This document shows, piece after piece, positions 1 through 8,297 of a stretch of 64,000 nucleotides of DNA (position 1 is the stretch's first letter; each line of letters starts with the position of its first letter). The position numbers and the translations under genes were made by a program. The notes below the pieces were generated by a model, which was given only the letters and a program-made list of their open reading frames with translations, had not been told where the DNA came from and made no database searches. The DNA is from an uncultured Actinomycetes bacterium (lineage in GTDB: Bacteria > Actinomycetota > Acidimicrobiia > Acidimicrobiales > RAAP-2): NCBI GenBank assembly GCA_903871335.1, contig CAIQGE010000033.1, positions 1 through 64,000 on the forward strand, read 5' to 3'.

Positions 1-683
1 AGTCCGCGGTTCTTCGCCGAGAGCAACAGCTCGCGCCAACTCTGGGTCGACTCGCGCACCCCGTCCTCGAGTGAGATCAGGTGCTTGTGACCGTCACTGT
101 CTACGCCCATCAGCACCAGCACGCAGATCTTGTCGTGGTCCCCGCGCAGGTTCTGGTAGATGCCGTCGGCGTAGAGGTAGGTAAAGGTGGTGCCCGACAG
201 ATCACGGGACTTCCACTCGTCGAACTAGCTGGTCCAGGCCTTCTTGAGTCCCAGCAGCACCGCCGGGGTCACCTTTTTCGCCCCCTCGCCGAGCACGACT
301 TCAAGTACACCAGCGATGTCGGCCTCGCTCACGCCTCGTAAGTAGGCGTAGCAAGCCCAGGCGTCAATGGACGCCGAGCGTCGCAGGTATCTCGGGATCA
401 TCGTCGACGCGAAGTTCACGTTGTGGCCGTCACGCGACCTAATCCTCGGCACCGAAACGGCCACGTCACCAACGGCCGTGGTCACCAGGCGCTCGGGCAA
501 ATGTCCGTTGCGCACCACGTGGGCGCCGCCTTGACGAAGTTCGGCGAGAACGCACTCGACTTCCACCTCCAGAGCACTCTGGATCAGGGTTCTCGCGTGA
601 ACTCTCAGCAGTTCGGTGATTGGATCGGCCACCTCGCGCGACGTACTCAGGTCCGCGGCGAAGTTGGGCGTTACGATTGTCAT
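1..683 (-). pseudogene. IS256-family transposase interrupted by an in-frame amber codon, truncated by the window edge
   Basis: The first 152 codons encode the N-terminal part of an IS256-type transposase, with the family pattern MIPRYLRRSASIDAW followed by YLRGVSEADI. Reading then meets a TAG at about 225-227, directly after KKAWTS. The same frame continues without another stop to base 1 and encodes recognisable family sequence (FDEWKSRDL, then YLYADGIYQNLRG with the catalytic-core aspartate, then LMGVDSDGHK). A single CAG-to-TAG change would explain the break. The start is supported by AAGGAGA seven bases before ATG. The second catalytic Asp and the Glu would lie outside the window. Unless the stop is suppressed, the enzyme is probably inactive. 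Confidence 0.8.
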
Positions 684-745
684 GGGTCAGTTCTCCTTGT
701 TGGTTGAATTCGCAAAAGACATTCAACAAGGGATCTGACCCATCT
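1..745 (-). mobile_element. IS256-type insertion sequence, 5' end of the transposase gene only; rest lies outside the window
   Basis: The stretch carries the 5' part of an IS256 (mutator-type) transposase gene read on the minus strand and its upstream end. The other terminus is beyond base 1, so terminal inverted repeats and the target duplication cannot be compared. The outer boundary near 745 is a guess from the end of the transposase leader (a strong AAGGAGA ribosome-binding site sits at about 693-699). A tRNA-Pro fragment about 1 kb away suggests the element sits in or beside an integrated island. Confidence 0.55.
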
Positions 746-945
746 CACTTCACGAGGCGAAACTCCTCAAATTCGGCCAGCCACAACTTTTCCGCATAGC
801 CCGAAGGAATTAGGTTTCCTTGTGAAGCGTTGTGACGGATTGCGCCAAGTGCACAACCTCCAGTCGGAGACTGTGCAGGTCGCCCCTTCGACACCAGGGA
901 TCCTCGACGAAGTCAACCCGAGAGTTCCGTGGGCTAAATTGAGTC

Positions 946-1431
946 GTGTCTCGCACCAACCCTGGACCATCTTCAGATCCCGACGTCGTCAAGCAGCTGA
1001 GGTCGTTCAATTCCTGGAACATGCACTGGTCCGACCAGGACCTTCGGGAAGTTGCGCGGGTCCTTGAACCCCGAGAAATACCCCTTGCTCTTGCCAATAT
1101 TTCGTGGCTGAAGTTGCCTCACGAGCGCTTACGAGTGAATGATCCCGCTAGGGGATTCTTCGAACCGCGACACATTCCAATTCTGATCGCAAGCGATCGT
1201 CGGCTAATCGCCATTCTGCTCAGCAAGACGCCGGGGCTATCCAGGAATCCAAAAGACGTCGCTATATGGTCAGTGCCGAGATCCGATATCGCCGAGATCA
1301 ATATGCGTTGGGGATTTAGGACTCGAATTCGGATGAACTACGGAACTGAGGTCACGGCGATTTGCAGCCCCTGGTTTCTACTTGGGGGACTGCTCTCGGT
1401 TCGCCGTCTCTTTGCACTTCTGAAGATTTAG
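946..1431 (+). CDS. Orphan hypothetical protein, 161 aa, possibly PH-like
   Basis: I do not recognise this protein with confidence. It is soluble over most of its length, with a hydrophobic C-terminus (WFLLGGLLSVRRLFALLKI). The central part (IPILIASDRRLIAILL, then a WSVPRSDIAEI segment) resembles bacterial PH-like domains, where a protein decides whether a value is 'seen' by alternating strands; this is a weak impression. GTG at 946 is preceded by TAAATT five bases upstream and no Shine-Dalgarno sequence, like the leaderless genes elsewhere in the window. An in-frame ATG at 1021 is the alternative. It lies alone between a broken transposase and a tRNA scar, so it is likely island cargo. Confidence 0.5.
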   Translation: MSRTNPGPSSDPDVVKQLRSFNSWNMHWSDQDLREVARVLEPREIPLALANISWLKLPHERLRVNDPARGFFEPRHIPILIASDRRLIAILLSKTPGLSRNPKDVAIWSVPRSDIAEINMRWGFRTRIRMNYGTEVTAICSPWFLLGGLLSVRRLFALLKI

Positions 1432-1433
1432 TC

Positions 1434-1451
1434 AGGCAGCCTTCACTGCCT
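1434..1451 (+). terminator. Small hairpin just after the orphan gene
   Basis: AGGCAG-CCTTCA-CTGCCT is a perfect 6-bp inverted repeat with a 6-nt loop, two bases after the stop codon of the 946-1431 gene. There is no T-run after it, so a role in termination is only a guess. Confidence 0.3.
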
Positions 1452-1663
1452 AGTAGCAAACTTGTTGGCTCACCCCTCCGAAGCGAACCCAAACTCTGTA
1501 TTCGGGCTAAGCGAGAACTCTTGAATCGTGAGTTGGTCGTGATAGCAGTTGGATAGCAGTTGTCCTGAGTGCTCATGAATTTCATGACCGTCGTGAAAGT
1601 TAAAAGACCAGTGTTTCCAATGATTTTGATTTGCAAGATTCCCGTGAAAGTACCCTTACGGTG

Positions 1664-1709
1664 CCTGGGGGTCAAGAGGTCCCGGGTTCAAATCCCGGCA
1701 GCCCGACCA
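1664..1709 (+). other. 3' fragment of a tRNA-Pro(GGG) gene, candidate integration scar (att site)
   Basis: The segment reads as a tRNA from the anticodon loop to the encoded CCA: loop CTGGGGG (anticodon GGG), TCAAG, variable AGGTC, T-stem CCGGG, T-loop TTCAAAT, T-stem CCCGG, acceptor strand CAGCCCG, A, CCA. The 5' half is missing: upstream there is no CGGGCTG acceptor strand, D-arm or matching CTTGA anticodon strand. Such 3' halves are the usual attachment cores of tyrosine-recombinase elements that integrate into tRNA genes. The gap 1432-1805 holds this fragment and otherwise nothing I can identify. Confidence 0.75.
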
Positions 1710-1805
1710 TTATTTCTCTACCGGGTGCTGGATGCAGCACGCCGTACCTCGATCTTGGGTCTTTTGACCCGAATGAGGGGTAGCGAGCGGCAGCAAGATG
1801 GCTCC

Positions 1806-2480
1806 ATGAAGCGTAATTTCGAACGTCCCGTGGTGCACCTGTCGGCCCTCCTATTACTGGCGGGATTAATCCTCGCCTCGTGTGGCGGATCAACAACTTC
1901 CACGACCACGACGACGACGGTTCCGGTTCTGCACTTCCAACCACACGACGCGGTCTGGCCCTACTTCAATGACGGTGTCCGCTACATCACTCCGCGAGCG
2001 GCGGCCCTGAATTTTGCGCAGACGTACGTCGGCATGAGTTCGCCCACGACGGGAACGTTCACGCCCGTTGGTGCCACCGCGGGAACAGTCGCGGTGAGGC
2101 CCTCTGTCGGCGGACCGGTGACATTAGTAGGGGTCTACGAAGACGTGAACAGTAAGACGTGGTGGGTTTCAGGATCCACGACCGCGAACATTCGCGTGAG
2201 CGACCCCCAACCTGGCTCTCTCGTTCACTCGCCGCTCCACACGGCAGGTACGAGCACGGCCTTTGAGGCGGTCGTCAACGTGCACGTTCGGGCCGACGGA
2301 CTGTCGACACCGCTCGTGTCGTCTGTCGTGATGGGTGGTTCCAATGGCGTCATGGGGAACTTCACGAAGGATTTCGCTTTTGACACGACGACCTCGTCAG
2401 ATGGTGCGGTCATCTTCTCGGTACGTTCCGCCAAGGACGGCTCGGTAATCGAAGCCACCGTCGTGCGACTGCATTGGTAG
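1806..2480 (+). CDS. Lipoprotein with C-terminal Gmad2 domain
   Basis: A 224-residue exported protein. The N-terminus is a lipoprotein signal peptide with a hydrophobic run ending in the lipobox LASC, followed by GG and a Ser/Thr-rich linker. The last ~90 residues match the Gmad2 immunoglobulin-like domain found in GerM/spore-germination-type and actinobacterial surface proteins (pattern STAFEAVVNVHV ... GNFTKDFAF ... RSAKDGS). A role in the cell envelope is likely but the ligand is unknown. The reading frame is open back to 1569, but that extension runs through the tRNA-Pro scar and has no signal peptide, so I place the start at ATG 1806. Confidence 0.8.
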   Translation: MKRNFERPVVHLSALLLLAGLILASCGGSTTSTTTTTTVPVLHFQPHDAVWPYFNDGVRYITPRAAALNFAQTYVGMSSPTTGTFTPVGATAGTVAVRPSVGGPVTLVGVYEDVNSKTWWVSGSTTANIRVSDPQPGSLVHSPLHTAGTSTAFEAVVNVHVRADGLSTPLVSSVVMGGSNGVMGNFTKDFAFDTTTSSDGAVIFSVRSAKDGSVIEATVVRLHW

Positions 2481-2496
2481 CGCTCGCCACCAGTAA

Positions 2497-3120
2497 CTAG
2501 TTCTGCGACTGACCTCGAATGAGGGCGACCTCACTCGACGATGGTGGCGCAGTCCGCAAAGGAGCATTGCAGAACATCCACGCCTGTGATTGCAGTTCCA
2601 ACGCGCGTCGCCACGCGTCCGGTGAGACGGTGCCCGATCTTTCGATAACGCCCCTCAGGGACCAAAAGAGAGTCACCAAGTCTTCGTAGACCACGTCGCT
2701 TCGAACGGCACCGGCGCGCTGAGCTCTTTCGAGGACCTCACGTCCGAGATGGTCAATTTCCTCGCGCAGTTCGTCATCGGCGTCGCCCCACAGTCGTGGC
2801 AAGCAACCGAGGTGCAAGCGGTAGATCTCCCCCACGTCAAACAACAGCGCCAGGAAACCATCACCGGCATCATTCGCGTCCAGCGCCGATCGCTGCGCGT
2901 CTCGAATGTCGCTCAGGACTTCGTGCACCACCGACGCAATGAGATCCTCTTTCGTCGGAAATCTCCGGTAGATCGTTCCCACGCCGACACCCGCGCGTTG
3001 AGCGATCACTTCCATGCCCGCGTCCAAACCCTCCTGGTCGAAAGTTGAACGCGCGGCGTCGAGAATGCGACTTCGGTTCTCGGCGGCGTCGCGGCGAAGG
3101 GCTCGTGCGCTCACGATCAA
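2497..3120 (-). CDS. TetR-family transcriptional regulator
   Basis: About 205 residues. The N-terminal helix-turn-helix is clear: RILDAARSTFDQEG, then a MEVIAQRAGVGVGTIYRRFP recognition region and TKEDL. The C-terminal two thirds is the variable ligand-binding/dimerisation part. It follows the MFS exporter and its TTG start at 3120 overlaps the exporter's stop (TTGA). A GTG at 3114 has a better-spaced GAGGA and may be the true start. TetR proteins cotranscribed with an MFS pump usually repress that pump and release on binding its substrate; a candidate operator lies upstream of the operon at 4604-4619. Confidence 0.88.
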   Translation of the reverse strand: MIVSARALRRDAAENRSRILDAARSTFDQEGLDAGMEVIAQRAGVGVGTIYRRFPTKEDLIASVVHEVLSDIRDAQRSALDANDAGDGFLALLFDVGEIYRLHLGCLPRLWGDADDELREEIDHLGREVLERAQRAGAVRSDVVYEDLVTLFWSLRGVIERSGTVSPDAWRRALELQSQAWMFCNAPLRTAPPSSSEVALIRGQSQN

Positions 3121-4580
3121 TCCTCGACCAAAGTACCGCCAGGGACAATGGCGAGTTCTGCGTGTAGGTGATGTTCACTCATGTCGTCCTCTGTCGCGGT
3201 CGGAATCAAGATCGCCGCAATAACGGCGACGATAGTCACGACCGCCAAGAACAAGAACCCGTGCGTGTAACCCGACTCGGCGGGATAGGACGGTTGATGA
3301 GCGTCCGTGGTGGGGAGAAGTTGGGAGGTCACGATGCTGCCCATGATGGCCGCTCCCACCGCACCTCCGATTGTTCGAATATTCGCGTTCATGCCGCTCG
3401 CCACTCCGGTTTGCGCGGGAGGCACGGCCTGCACGATGAGATTCGACATGGCCGAAAACGCAATGCCCAAACCCACTCCCAGCAGCGCACTGACGGCGTA
3501 GATCTGCCACGGGTGGCTGTGAGCAACAGCCAACACGATGTAGCCCAGCGCCGACATGATGGAACCGATAATCACAGCGTTCTTGGAACCAATGCGCGCG
3601 GCGATCCGACCCGACAAGAGCCCGAAGAAGAACATCATGACGGTCATGGGTAACAAGAAAAGGCCTGAGCGGATGATGCTGGCGCCGAATCCGTATCCGT
3701 AGCTCGCGGGCGTTTGGAGGAAGGCGGGCAGAAAGGCCATCGCGGAATACATGCCCACACCAAAGAGGAAACCCACAAGATTGTTGGTCCACACGGCGGG
3801 CACCCGCATCATAGCGAGATCAATTAGCGGCTCCGACGCTCGTGATTCACTGAGAATCCATAAGACGAACACGACCACCGTCAGTGCGAACAACCCAATG
3901 ATGCGCGCCGAACCCCATCCCCAACTCGACGCCTCGCTGACGGCCACGAGGAGTGTGACCAACCAACCGGACAGCAGGAGCGCCGACACCCAACTGACTC
4001 GTCCGGGCGTACGAACGGGTGATTCGGGAACGAAGAAGTAGGTCGCCACCGCCGCGAAGATGGTGACAATCATCGGTAGGAAAAACAACCAGTGGTACCC
4101 GAGTGAACTGACAATGGGTCCCGCAATAATTGTGCCGAGACCACCTCCAACCGCCGTCATGGCCGCGATCGTGCCAATCGCCGTGGGAACCTTCGCACGT
4201 GGAAACTCATCGCGAATGATGCCGAATGACAAGGGCAACGTTCCACCACCAATTCCCTGAACCGCCCGTCCGATAATGAGGACGCCGAGAGAATGGGCCA
4301 GGCCCGCGATGAGTGAACCAGCCGAGAGCGCCACCAAAGTAGCGACGAGCACCCGTTCCTTGCCAATCATGTCACCCACTCGACCCATGATCGGTGTGAA
4401 CACTGAAGCAGAGAGCAGGTAGGCCGTGACCACCCACGTGATCTGGGTGGTATGGAGATCGTGTCCGATGGTGGACAACGCAGGGATCACGAGAGACTGG
4501 AGCAGCGCGTACGCGGAGACGCCCGTCACGAGAACGGCAAACGTCACCTGGTAATGAGCTCGCTCGATTGTCTTCGTCAT
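3117..4580 (-). CDS. MFS drug-efflux-type transporter (DHA2, 14 TM)
   Basis: A 487-residue polytopic membrane protein with about 14 hydrophobic helices, the size and layout of the DHA2 drug:H+ antiporters. Motif A appears between TM2 and TM3 as GRVGDMIGKERV, and the motif-C-like segment GGGLGTIIAGPIV is in TM5. It would expel an unknown small molecule from the cytoplasm. I chose ATG 4580, with GAGGA five bases upstream, over GTG 4592. The gene heads a two-gene operon with the TetR regulator. A TATACT -10 box and a palindrome lie just upstream. Confidence 0.88.
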   Translation of the reverse strand: MTKTIERAHYQVTFAVLVTGVSAYALLQSLVIPALSTIGHDLHTTQITWVVTAYLLSASVFTPIMGRVGDMIGKERVLVATLVALSAGSLIAGLAHSLGVLIIGRAVQGIGGGTLPLSFGIIRDEFPRAKVPTAIGTIAAMTAVGGGLGTIIAGPIVSSLGYHWLFFLPMIVTIFAAVATYFFVPESPVRTPGRVSWVSALLLSGWLVTLLVAVSEASSWGWGSARIIGLFALTVVVFVLWILSESRASEPLIDLAMMRVPAVWTNNLVGFLFGVGMYSAMAFLPAFLQTPASYGYGFGASIIRSGLFLLPMTVMMFFFGLLSGRIAARIGSKNAVIIGSIMSALGYIVLAVAHSHPWQIYAVSALLGVGLGIAFSAMSNLIVQAVPPAQTGVASGMNANIRTIGGAVGAAIMGSIVTSQLLPTTDAHQPSYPAESGYTHGFLFLAVVTIVAVIAAILIPTATEDDMSEHHLHAELAIVPGGTLVED

Positions 4581-4603
4581 CAATGTCCTCACCCGTCACT
4601 AAC

Positions 4604-4627
4604 CGGAATCACTATTCCGAGAGTATA
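4604..4627 (-). promoter_or_regulatory. Promoter and candidate TetR operator of the MFS-tetR operon
   Basis: On the minus strand a TATACT -10 box (4627-4622) is followed directly by a perfect palindrome, CGGAAT-(4 nt)-ATTCCG (4619-4604), placed over the expected transcription start. A repressor bound there would block the operon. No convincing -35 box is visible. Confidence 0.5.
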
Positions 4628-4678
4628 AGTGGAACGTCTTCTCCTCTTACGGCATTTCGACTGGGAAAACGTGGGGTT

Positions 4679-5317
4679 CTACGCGCGGGAACTTCGCAGG
4701 GCCTCTAGGCGCTGTTGGACCTGCGGCCACTCATCTCGGATCACGGAATACATGGCTGAATCGCGGGGTTGATCTCGCTCACCTTCGACGAGCGAACTTT
4801 GCCACGAACGCAAGATGCCTTCGAAGCGGGCGCCCACTCGCTCGATCGCTGCGCGCGAACGAAGGTTTCGAGCGTCGGTCTTGAGGTCAACGCGAACGAC
4901 TCCCCAGTGATCAAAGGCCCACGACATCAGCAAAAGCTTGGCCTCTGTATTCACTCCCGTTCGTTGTGCACGAGGAGCCAACCACGTGCCCCCAATTTCA
5001 ATGGCGTCGGGCACGGCTCTTTCGAAGTAGAACCGCGGCGTCAGGTACCGCGTCGCTCCCAGCAGAGACGCATCATTGCGGTCACGGATAACAAAGTTGA
5101 CGGTGCGTCCGAGACTTTCTTCCTCCAGAAGATCTTTCACGATTCGGTGGGCGTGATCCACATCGCGCGGTACCGTCGTGAACCCAAATGTGCCACGATC
5201 GTCGCCCGCGGCCTCGGCTAAATCGACACCGTGGTGAGCTTCGAGGGGTTCCAATGCGACCTGGTTCCCGATCAACGTGGTGACGCCATAGCGAAGTGCG
5301 TACCGAGCTGACGTCAT
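4679..5317 (-). CDS. GNAT acetyltransferase, RimJ/RimL-like
   Basis: A 212-residue protein of the GNAT fold, closest to the RimJ/RimL N-acetyltransferase group. Features are the N-terminal strand [12 protein letters not shown], the central [19 protein letters not shown] region where acetyl-CoA binds, and the late [20 protein letters not shown] motif typical of this branch (N-x-x-S-x-x-x-x-E-x-x-G). The substrate is not predictable: ribosomal-protein N-terminus, amino acid or small molecule are all possible. ATG 5317 has no ribosome-binding site, but TAGAAT lies six bases upstream, suggesting a leaderless transcript. Confidence 0.85.
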   Translation of the reverse strand: MTSARYALRYGVTTLIGNQVALEPLEAHHGVDLAEAAGDDRGTFGFTTVPRDVDHAHRIVKDLLEEESLGRTVNFVIRDRNDASLLGATRYLTPRFYFERAVPDAIEIGGTWLAPRAQRTGVNTEAKLLLMSWAFDHWGVVRVDLKTDARNLRSRAAIERVGARFEGILRSWQSSLVEGERDQPRDSAMYSVIRDEWPQVQQRLEALRSSRA

Positions 5318-5323
5318 GGGAGG

Positions 5324-5368
5324 ATTCTAGAAGGGCCTTCAGTACACGGTCAGTGGTGCGTTTAGCCT
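5324..5368. promoter_or_regulatory. Divergent -10 boxes for the acetyltransferase and the YfhO-like gene, both leaderless-type
   Basis: TAGAAT (minus strand, 5329-5324) is six bases before ATG 5317, and TAGCCT (plus strand, 5363-5368) is seven bases before ATG 5376. Neither gene has a Shine-Dalgarno sequence, so transcription probably starts at or next to each start codon. Confidence 0.5.
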
Positions 5369-5375
5369 TGACGGC

Positions 5376-7712
5376 ATGTCGACCGGTCCCGTGGATTCTC
5401 TCCCGCCCGTCGACGAGCCAGAGCGCGCGTCATTCGTTCGTCGATCGATCTCGGATCTCTCGGGCGCGATCGTGGTGGTCCTCGGCGTTATCGCCGGCAA
5501 TATGTCGTACTGGTCGGGGCGAGTGACCGCCAATCCACTCGCCACGGTGTCGGCTATTTCCCACGTCGTTCAATGGGGACCTCATCGTGGAACACCGACC
5601 ATTGACGCCAATGTGGGACTAAGTTCCCAGGCGCTCGGACACCTCGCGGCCGAGTCTCTCCTGCACGGCAACGTGCCGTGGTGGAATTTCTATGAAGGCT
5701 TCGGCGCACCTCTTGTTGGAGAAATGCAGTCCGCGGCGTTGTTTCCCTTGACTCCTCTACTGGCCCTGTCCAATGGTCAACTCATCTTTCACGTGATCCT
5801 GGAAATGATCGCCGGTCTCGCCACATTTGCGTTGATTCGCGTGATGGGATTGTCCGTAGTTCCCGCCGTTGCGGCGGGCGTGGCGTTCTCTCTCAACGGA
5901 ACGTTCGCGTGGATTGCCAACGCCGTCGTCAATCCAATCTGCTTCTTGCCTGTCTGCCTGTTAGGAGTGGAGTTAGCCCGCCGGTCCGTGACACGTTCAC
6001 GCGTCGGTGGGTGGGTCATTCTGGCTTTCGGTATTGGAATGTCCATCGCGGCGGGTTTCCCTGAGGTGGCATTTTTCGATGGACTCCTCGTGGTGGTGTG
6101 GGTTGGCGCTCGCGCCCTTCGAATGTCGCGAGACAACGCGATTCGTCTTCTTCGGAAAATTGCCTACGGAATTCTTGCGGGCGTGGCGCTGGGCGCACCG
6201 ATTTTGGTCGCGTTCTTTGACTACCTGCGCGTGGGCGGCGTGGGGCCACACGGGATGGGGGGGTTCTCGCACGCGTCGCTGTCCCCGATCGCTCGTCCGC
6301 TCACGTTGCTGCCCTACGCCTATGACGTTCCATGGAATCACGCGTCCACCGTCGCTGTTCGAGCAGCGGTGGGAGGGGTCGGAGGATTCGTGGGCGTGGC
6401 CTGCCTCTTCCTCGCCGTTATGTCCGTAATGGGAACACGGCAGCGAACGCTCCGATGGGCACTGTGGGCGTGGATAGTCGTGGCTATGGGCGCGTCGTGG
6501 GGATGGCTGGGTCTTCATGACCTTTTGAACCTCATTCCGGGTGTGGCCCAAATGTCTCTGAACCGCTACATCCCGGCCTCCTACGAGATGGCCCTGGTGG
6601 TGCTGGCTGCGTTCGGTCTTGACGATCTCGTACGGGGTGACCGACGTCCCTTCCGCGTAGTCGTGGCGGGCATGGGGTCGGGAGCGTTGTTGTTGTGGGC
6701 CACTCTTTCTGCGTCACCCACGCGCCACGCCATTGGTGCTACGTCTGGCTTGTCTGCCTTTGACGTGTGGTGGAGTTTTGGGGTTCTGGGTGCGTGTGTG
6801 GCGTGCGTCCTGCTGCTGAGGGCTCGCGTCGCGACCATCGCGATTCTTCTGGTGATCGTGGCCGATTCGCTCGTAGGTTTCGTGCCGCCGACCACATACG
6901 GTGTCCATTCGTACGTGGTCGACTGGCCCGCTCAACACTTTCTGCAGACGCATCTTGGTGAGGAGCGGTTCTATTCGATGTACTCCGAAGTACCCAACTA
7001 CGGTTCGTATTTCGCGACTGCGCAGCTCGATCTCTACGATTTTCCCGCACCGCGCCCATTTCTGGCCTACGTTCCCGCCAAATTGGATGCCAACGCGAGC
7101 GGATATACGTTCTTTGGCTGGCTTCGAGTCGACCCGAAAGGTCCCTCCGCGCTCCAAGAGTTCGCGCGCAACATCTCTCACTACGAACAAGTCGGCGTCA
7201 AGTATCTCGTGATGGGAACAACTCGGGTGCCTCGCAATGTCTTCTCGTCCCTCGGCGTTCGAACGGCATTTCGCGGAAAAGTCCTCACCATCAGTGAATT
7301 GCCCAACGTACGATCATTCTTTTCAGCATCCGCCGGATGCCGCGTCTCGTCGTCCTCGTTCAACGTCGCCACCGTGGAGTGCCATCACCCCGGGACGGTG
7401 TACCGCCTCGAAGAAACCATGCCCGGGTGGACAGCGACGAGTAATGGTCAAAATGTCCCCGTGTCGACGTGGCACATCGCGTTCCAGCAAGTGCACGTTC
7501 CTCGTGGTCGTAGCGTTCTTCACTTTTCATTTGTGCCGCCCCATGAGACGCCGGCACTGCTCGCGTGCGTCACTGCGCTTCTTGCAATGGTGTGCGGCGG
7601 CGTATTTGCGCCATTGTGGAATCGTCGCCCACGTCGTGTGGACTCCGCCACAGACGACGACAAGGACGAACTAGGAAGTCATACCCCCGAGACCGACGAG
7701 GCCTCGGGCTAA
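5376..7712 (+). CDS. YfhO-like polytopic membrane protein
   Basis: A 778-residue integral membrane protein. The first ~500 residues contain a dozen or so hydrophobic helices, followed by a largely extracytoplasmic domain (roughly residues 500-750, including a LEETMPGWTATSNGQ segment typical of the YfhO family) and a final helix near the C-terminus. YfhO-type proteins belong to the GT-C-like superfamily and have been linked to glycosylation of teichoic acids; here the substrate is unknown. An early loop after TM1 (GPHRGTPTIDANVGLSSQ) fits the first extracellular loop of GT-C enzymes. The 3' end overlaps the convergent DinB-like gene by 42 bp. Confidence 0.72.
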   Translation: MSTGPVDSLPPVDEPERASFVRRSISDLSGAIVVVLGVIAGNMSYWSGRVTANPLATVSAISHVVQWGPHRGTPTIDANVGLSSQALGHLAAESLLHGNVPWWNFYEGFGAPLVGEMQSAALFPLTPLLALSNGQLIFHVILEMIAGLATFALIRVMGLSVVPAVAAGVAFSLNGTFAWIANAVVNPICFLPVCLLGVELARRSVTRSRVGGWVILAFGIGMSIAAGFPEVAFFDGLLVVVWVGARALRMSRDNAIRLLRKIAYGILAGVALGAPILVAFFDYLRVGGVGPHGMGGFSHASLSPIARPLTLLPYAYDVPWNHASTVAVRAAVGGVGGFVGVACLFLAVMSVMGTRQRTLRWALWAWIVVAMGASWGWLGLHDLLNLIPGVAQMSLNRYIPASYEMALVVLAAFGLDDLVRGDRRPFRVVVAGMGSGALLLWATLSASPTRHAIGATSGLSAFDVWWSFGVLGACVACVLLLRARVATIAILLVIVADSLVGFVPPTTYGVHSYVVDWPAQHFLQTHLGEERFYSMYSEVPNYGSYFATAQLDLYDFPAPRPFLAYVPAKLDANASGYTFFGWLRVDPKGPSALQEFARNISHYEQVGVKYLVMGTTRVPRNVFSSLGVRTAFRGKVLTISELPNVRSFFSASAGCRVSSSSFNVATVECHHPGTVYRLEETMPGWTATSNGQNVPVSTWHIAFQQVHVPRGRSVLHFSFVPPHETPALLACVTALLAMVCGGVFAPLWNRRPRRVDSATDDDKDELGSHTPETDEASG

Positions 7713-8240
7713 CTCGATTTCTCCCATGTGGCGAAGTCCGTGTTGATAGATCCAACACTCAAATCCGTCAAGAACCGTGATGCCCTCGGGACCCGCGCAG
7801 CGGGCGGAGTACGTGCTGGCAACCAGGGGTGGGAACGGTCGAGCAATCAGCACCCGGGTGAATTCACCGGGGTCGATGCTGGCGAGATAGCCCTCCGTGC
7901 GATCAAAGACTGATCGTTGGTAGTCCTTAAAGGCTTGGTAGTTGCCGATCCGTTGAGATTCCATCTCATCCACGGTCAACTCTTTGCCGTGGTTGTTGAT
8001 CGACATCTGCACGCGCTCTTGCCAATCATCGCTCCACAATGGCGCCTCCCCGGAGATGAGCATGAACGACGCGTCGTGCATATTCGTGTAATGAAACAAA
8101 GAAAACGCAATGGGCAGAACGCCGGAGCGCTCGAAGTGATTGACGTGCTCAATTTCCATTGATTCCACAGCCTGGTAGTACAGCGAGTGCATGGTCGCCA
8201 TCCGACGTTGGAGGGAATCTAGAAGCAGCTCACTCGACAC
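7671..8240 (-). CDS. DinB-superfamily protein
   Basis: A 189-residue all-helical protein resembling the DinB/YfiT four-helix-bundle superfamily. Histidines that could form the metal site are in an early helix (FSLFHYTNMHD) and in the last helix as HGLRHMGEIELARG, the HxxxH arrangement of the family. Members include metal-dependent thiol (bacillithiol/mycothiol) S-transferases and many of unknown function. GTG 8240 has an AAAGGA about 11 bases upstream, rather far for a ribosome-binding site. It is convergent with the YfhO-like gene. Exact activity cannot be stated. Confidence 0.65.
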   Translation of the reverse strand: MSSELLLDSLQRRMATMHSLYYQAVESMEIEHVNHFERSGVLPIAFSLFHYTNMHDASFMLISGEAPLWSDDWQERVQMSINNHGKELTVDEMESQRIGNYQAFKDYQRSVFDRTEGYLASIDPGEFTRVLIARPFPPLVASTYSARCAGPEGITVLDGFECWIYQHGLRHMGEIELARGLVGLGGMTS

Positions 8241-8297
8241 AATGTCACCGGTCCTTTACGCGAGAGAATCTGTCAGTGATTGTGTCACAAGTTGAAA

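Noticed and set aside
1590-1710. A complete tRNA-Pro gene
   Set aside because: The 5' acceptor strand, D-arm and 5' anticodon strand are absent, so only a fragment is called.
1569-1805. 5' extension of the Gmad2 lipoprotein frame
   Set aside because: It runs through the tRNA-Pro scar and has no signal peptide; the lipoprotein signal begins at ATG 1806.
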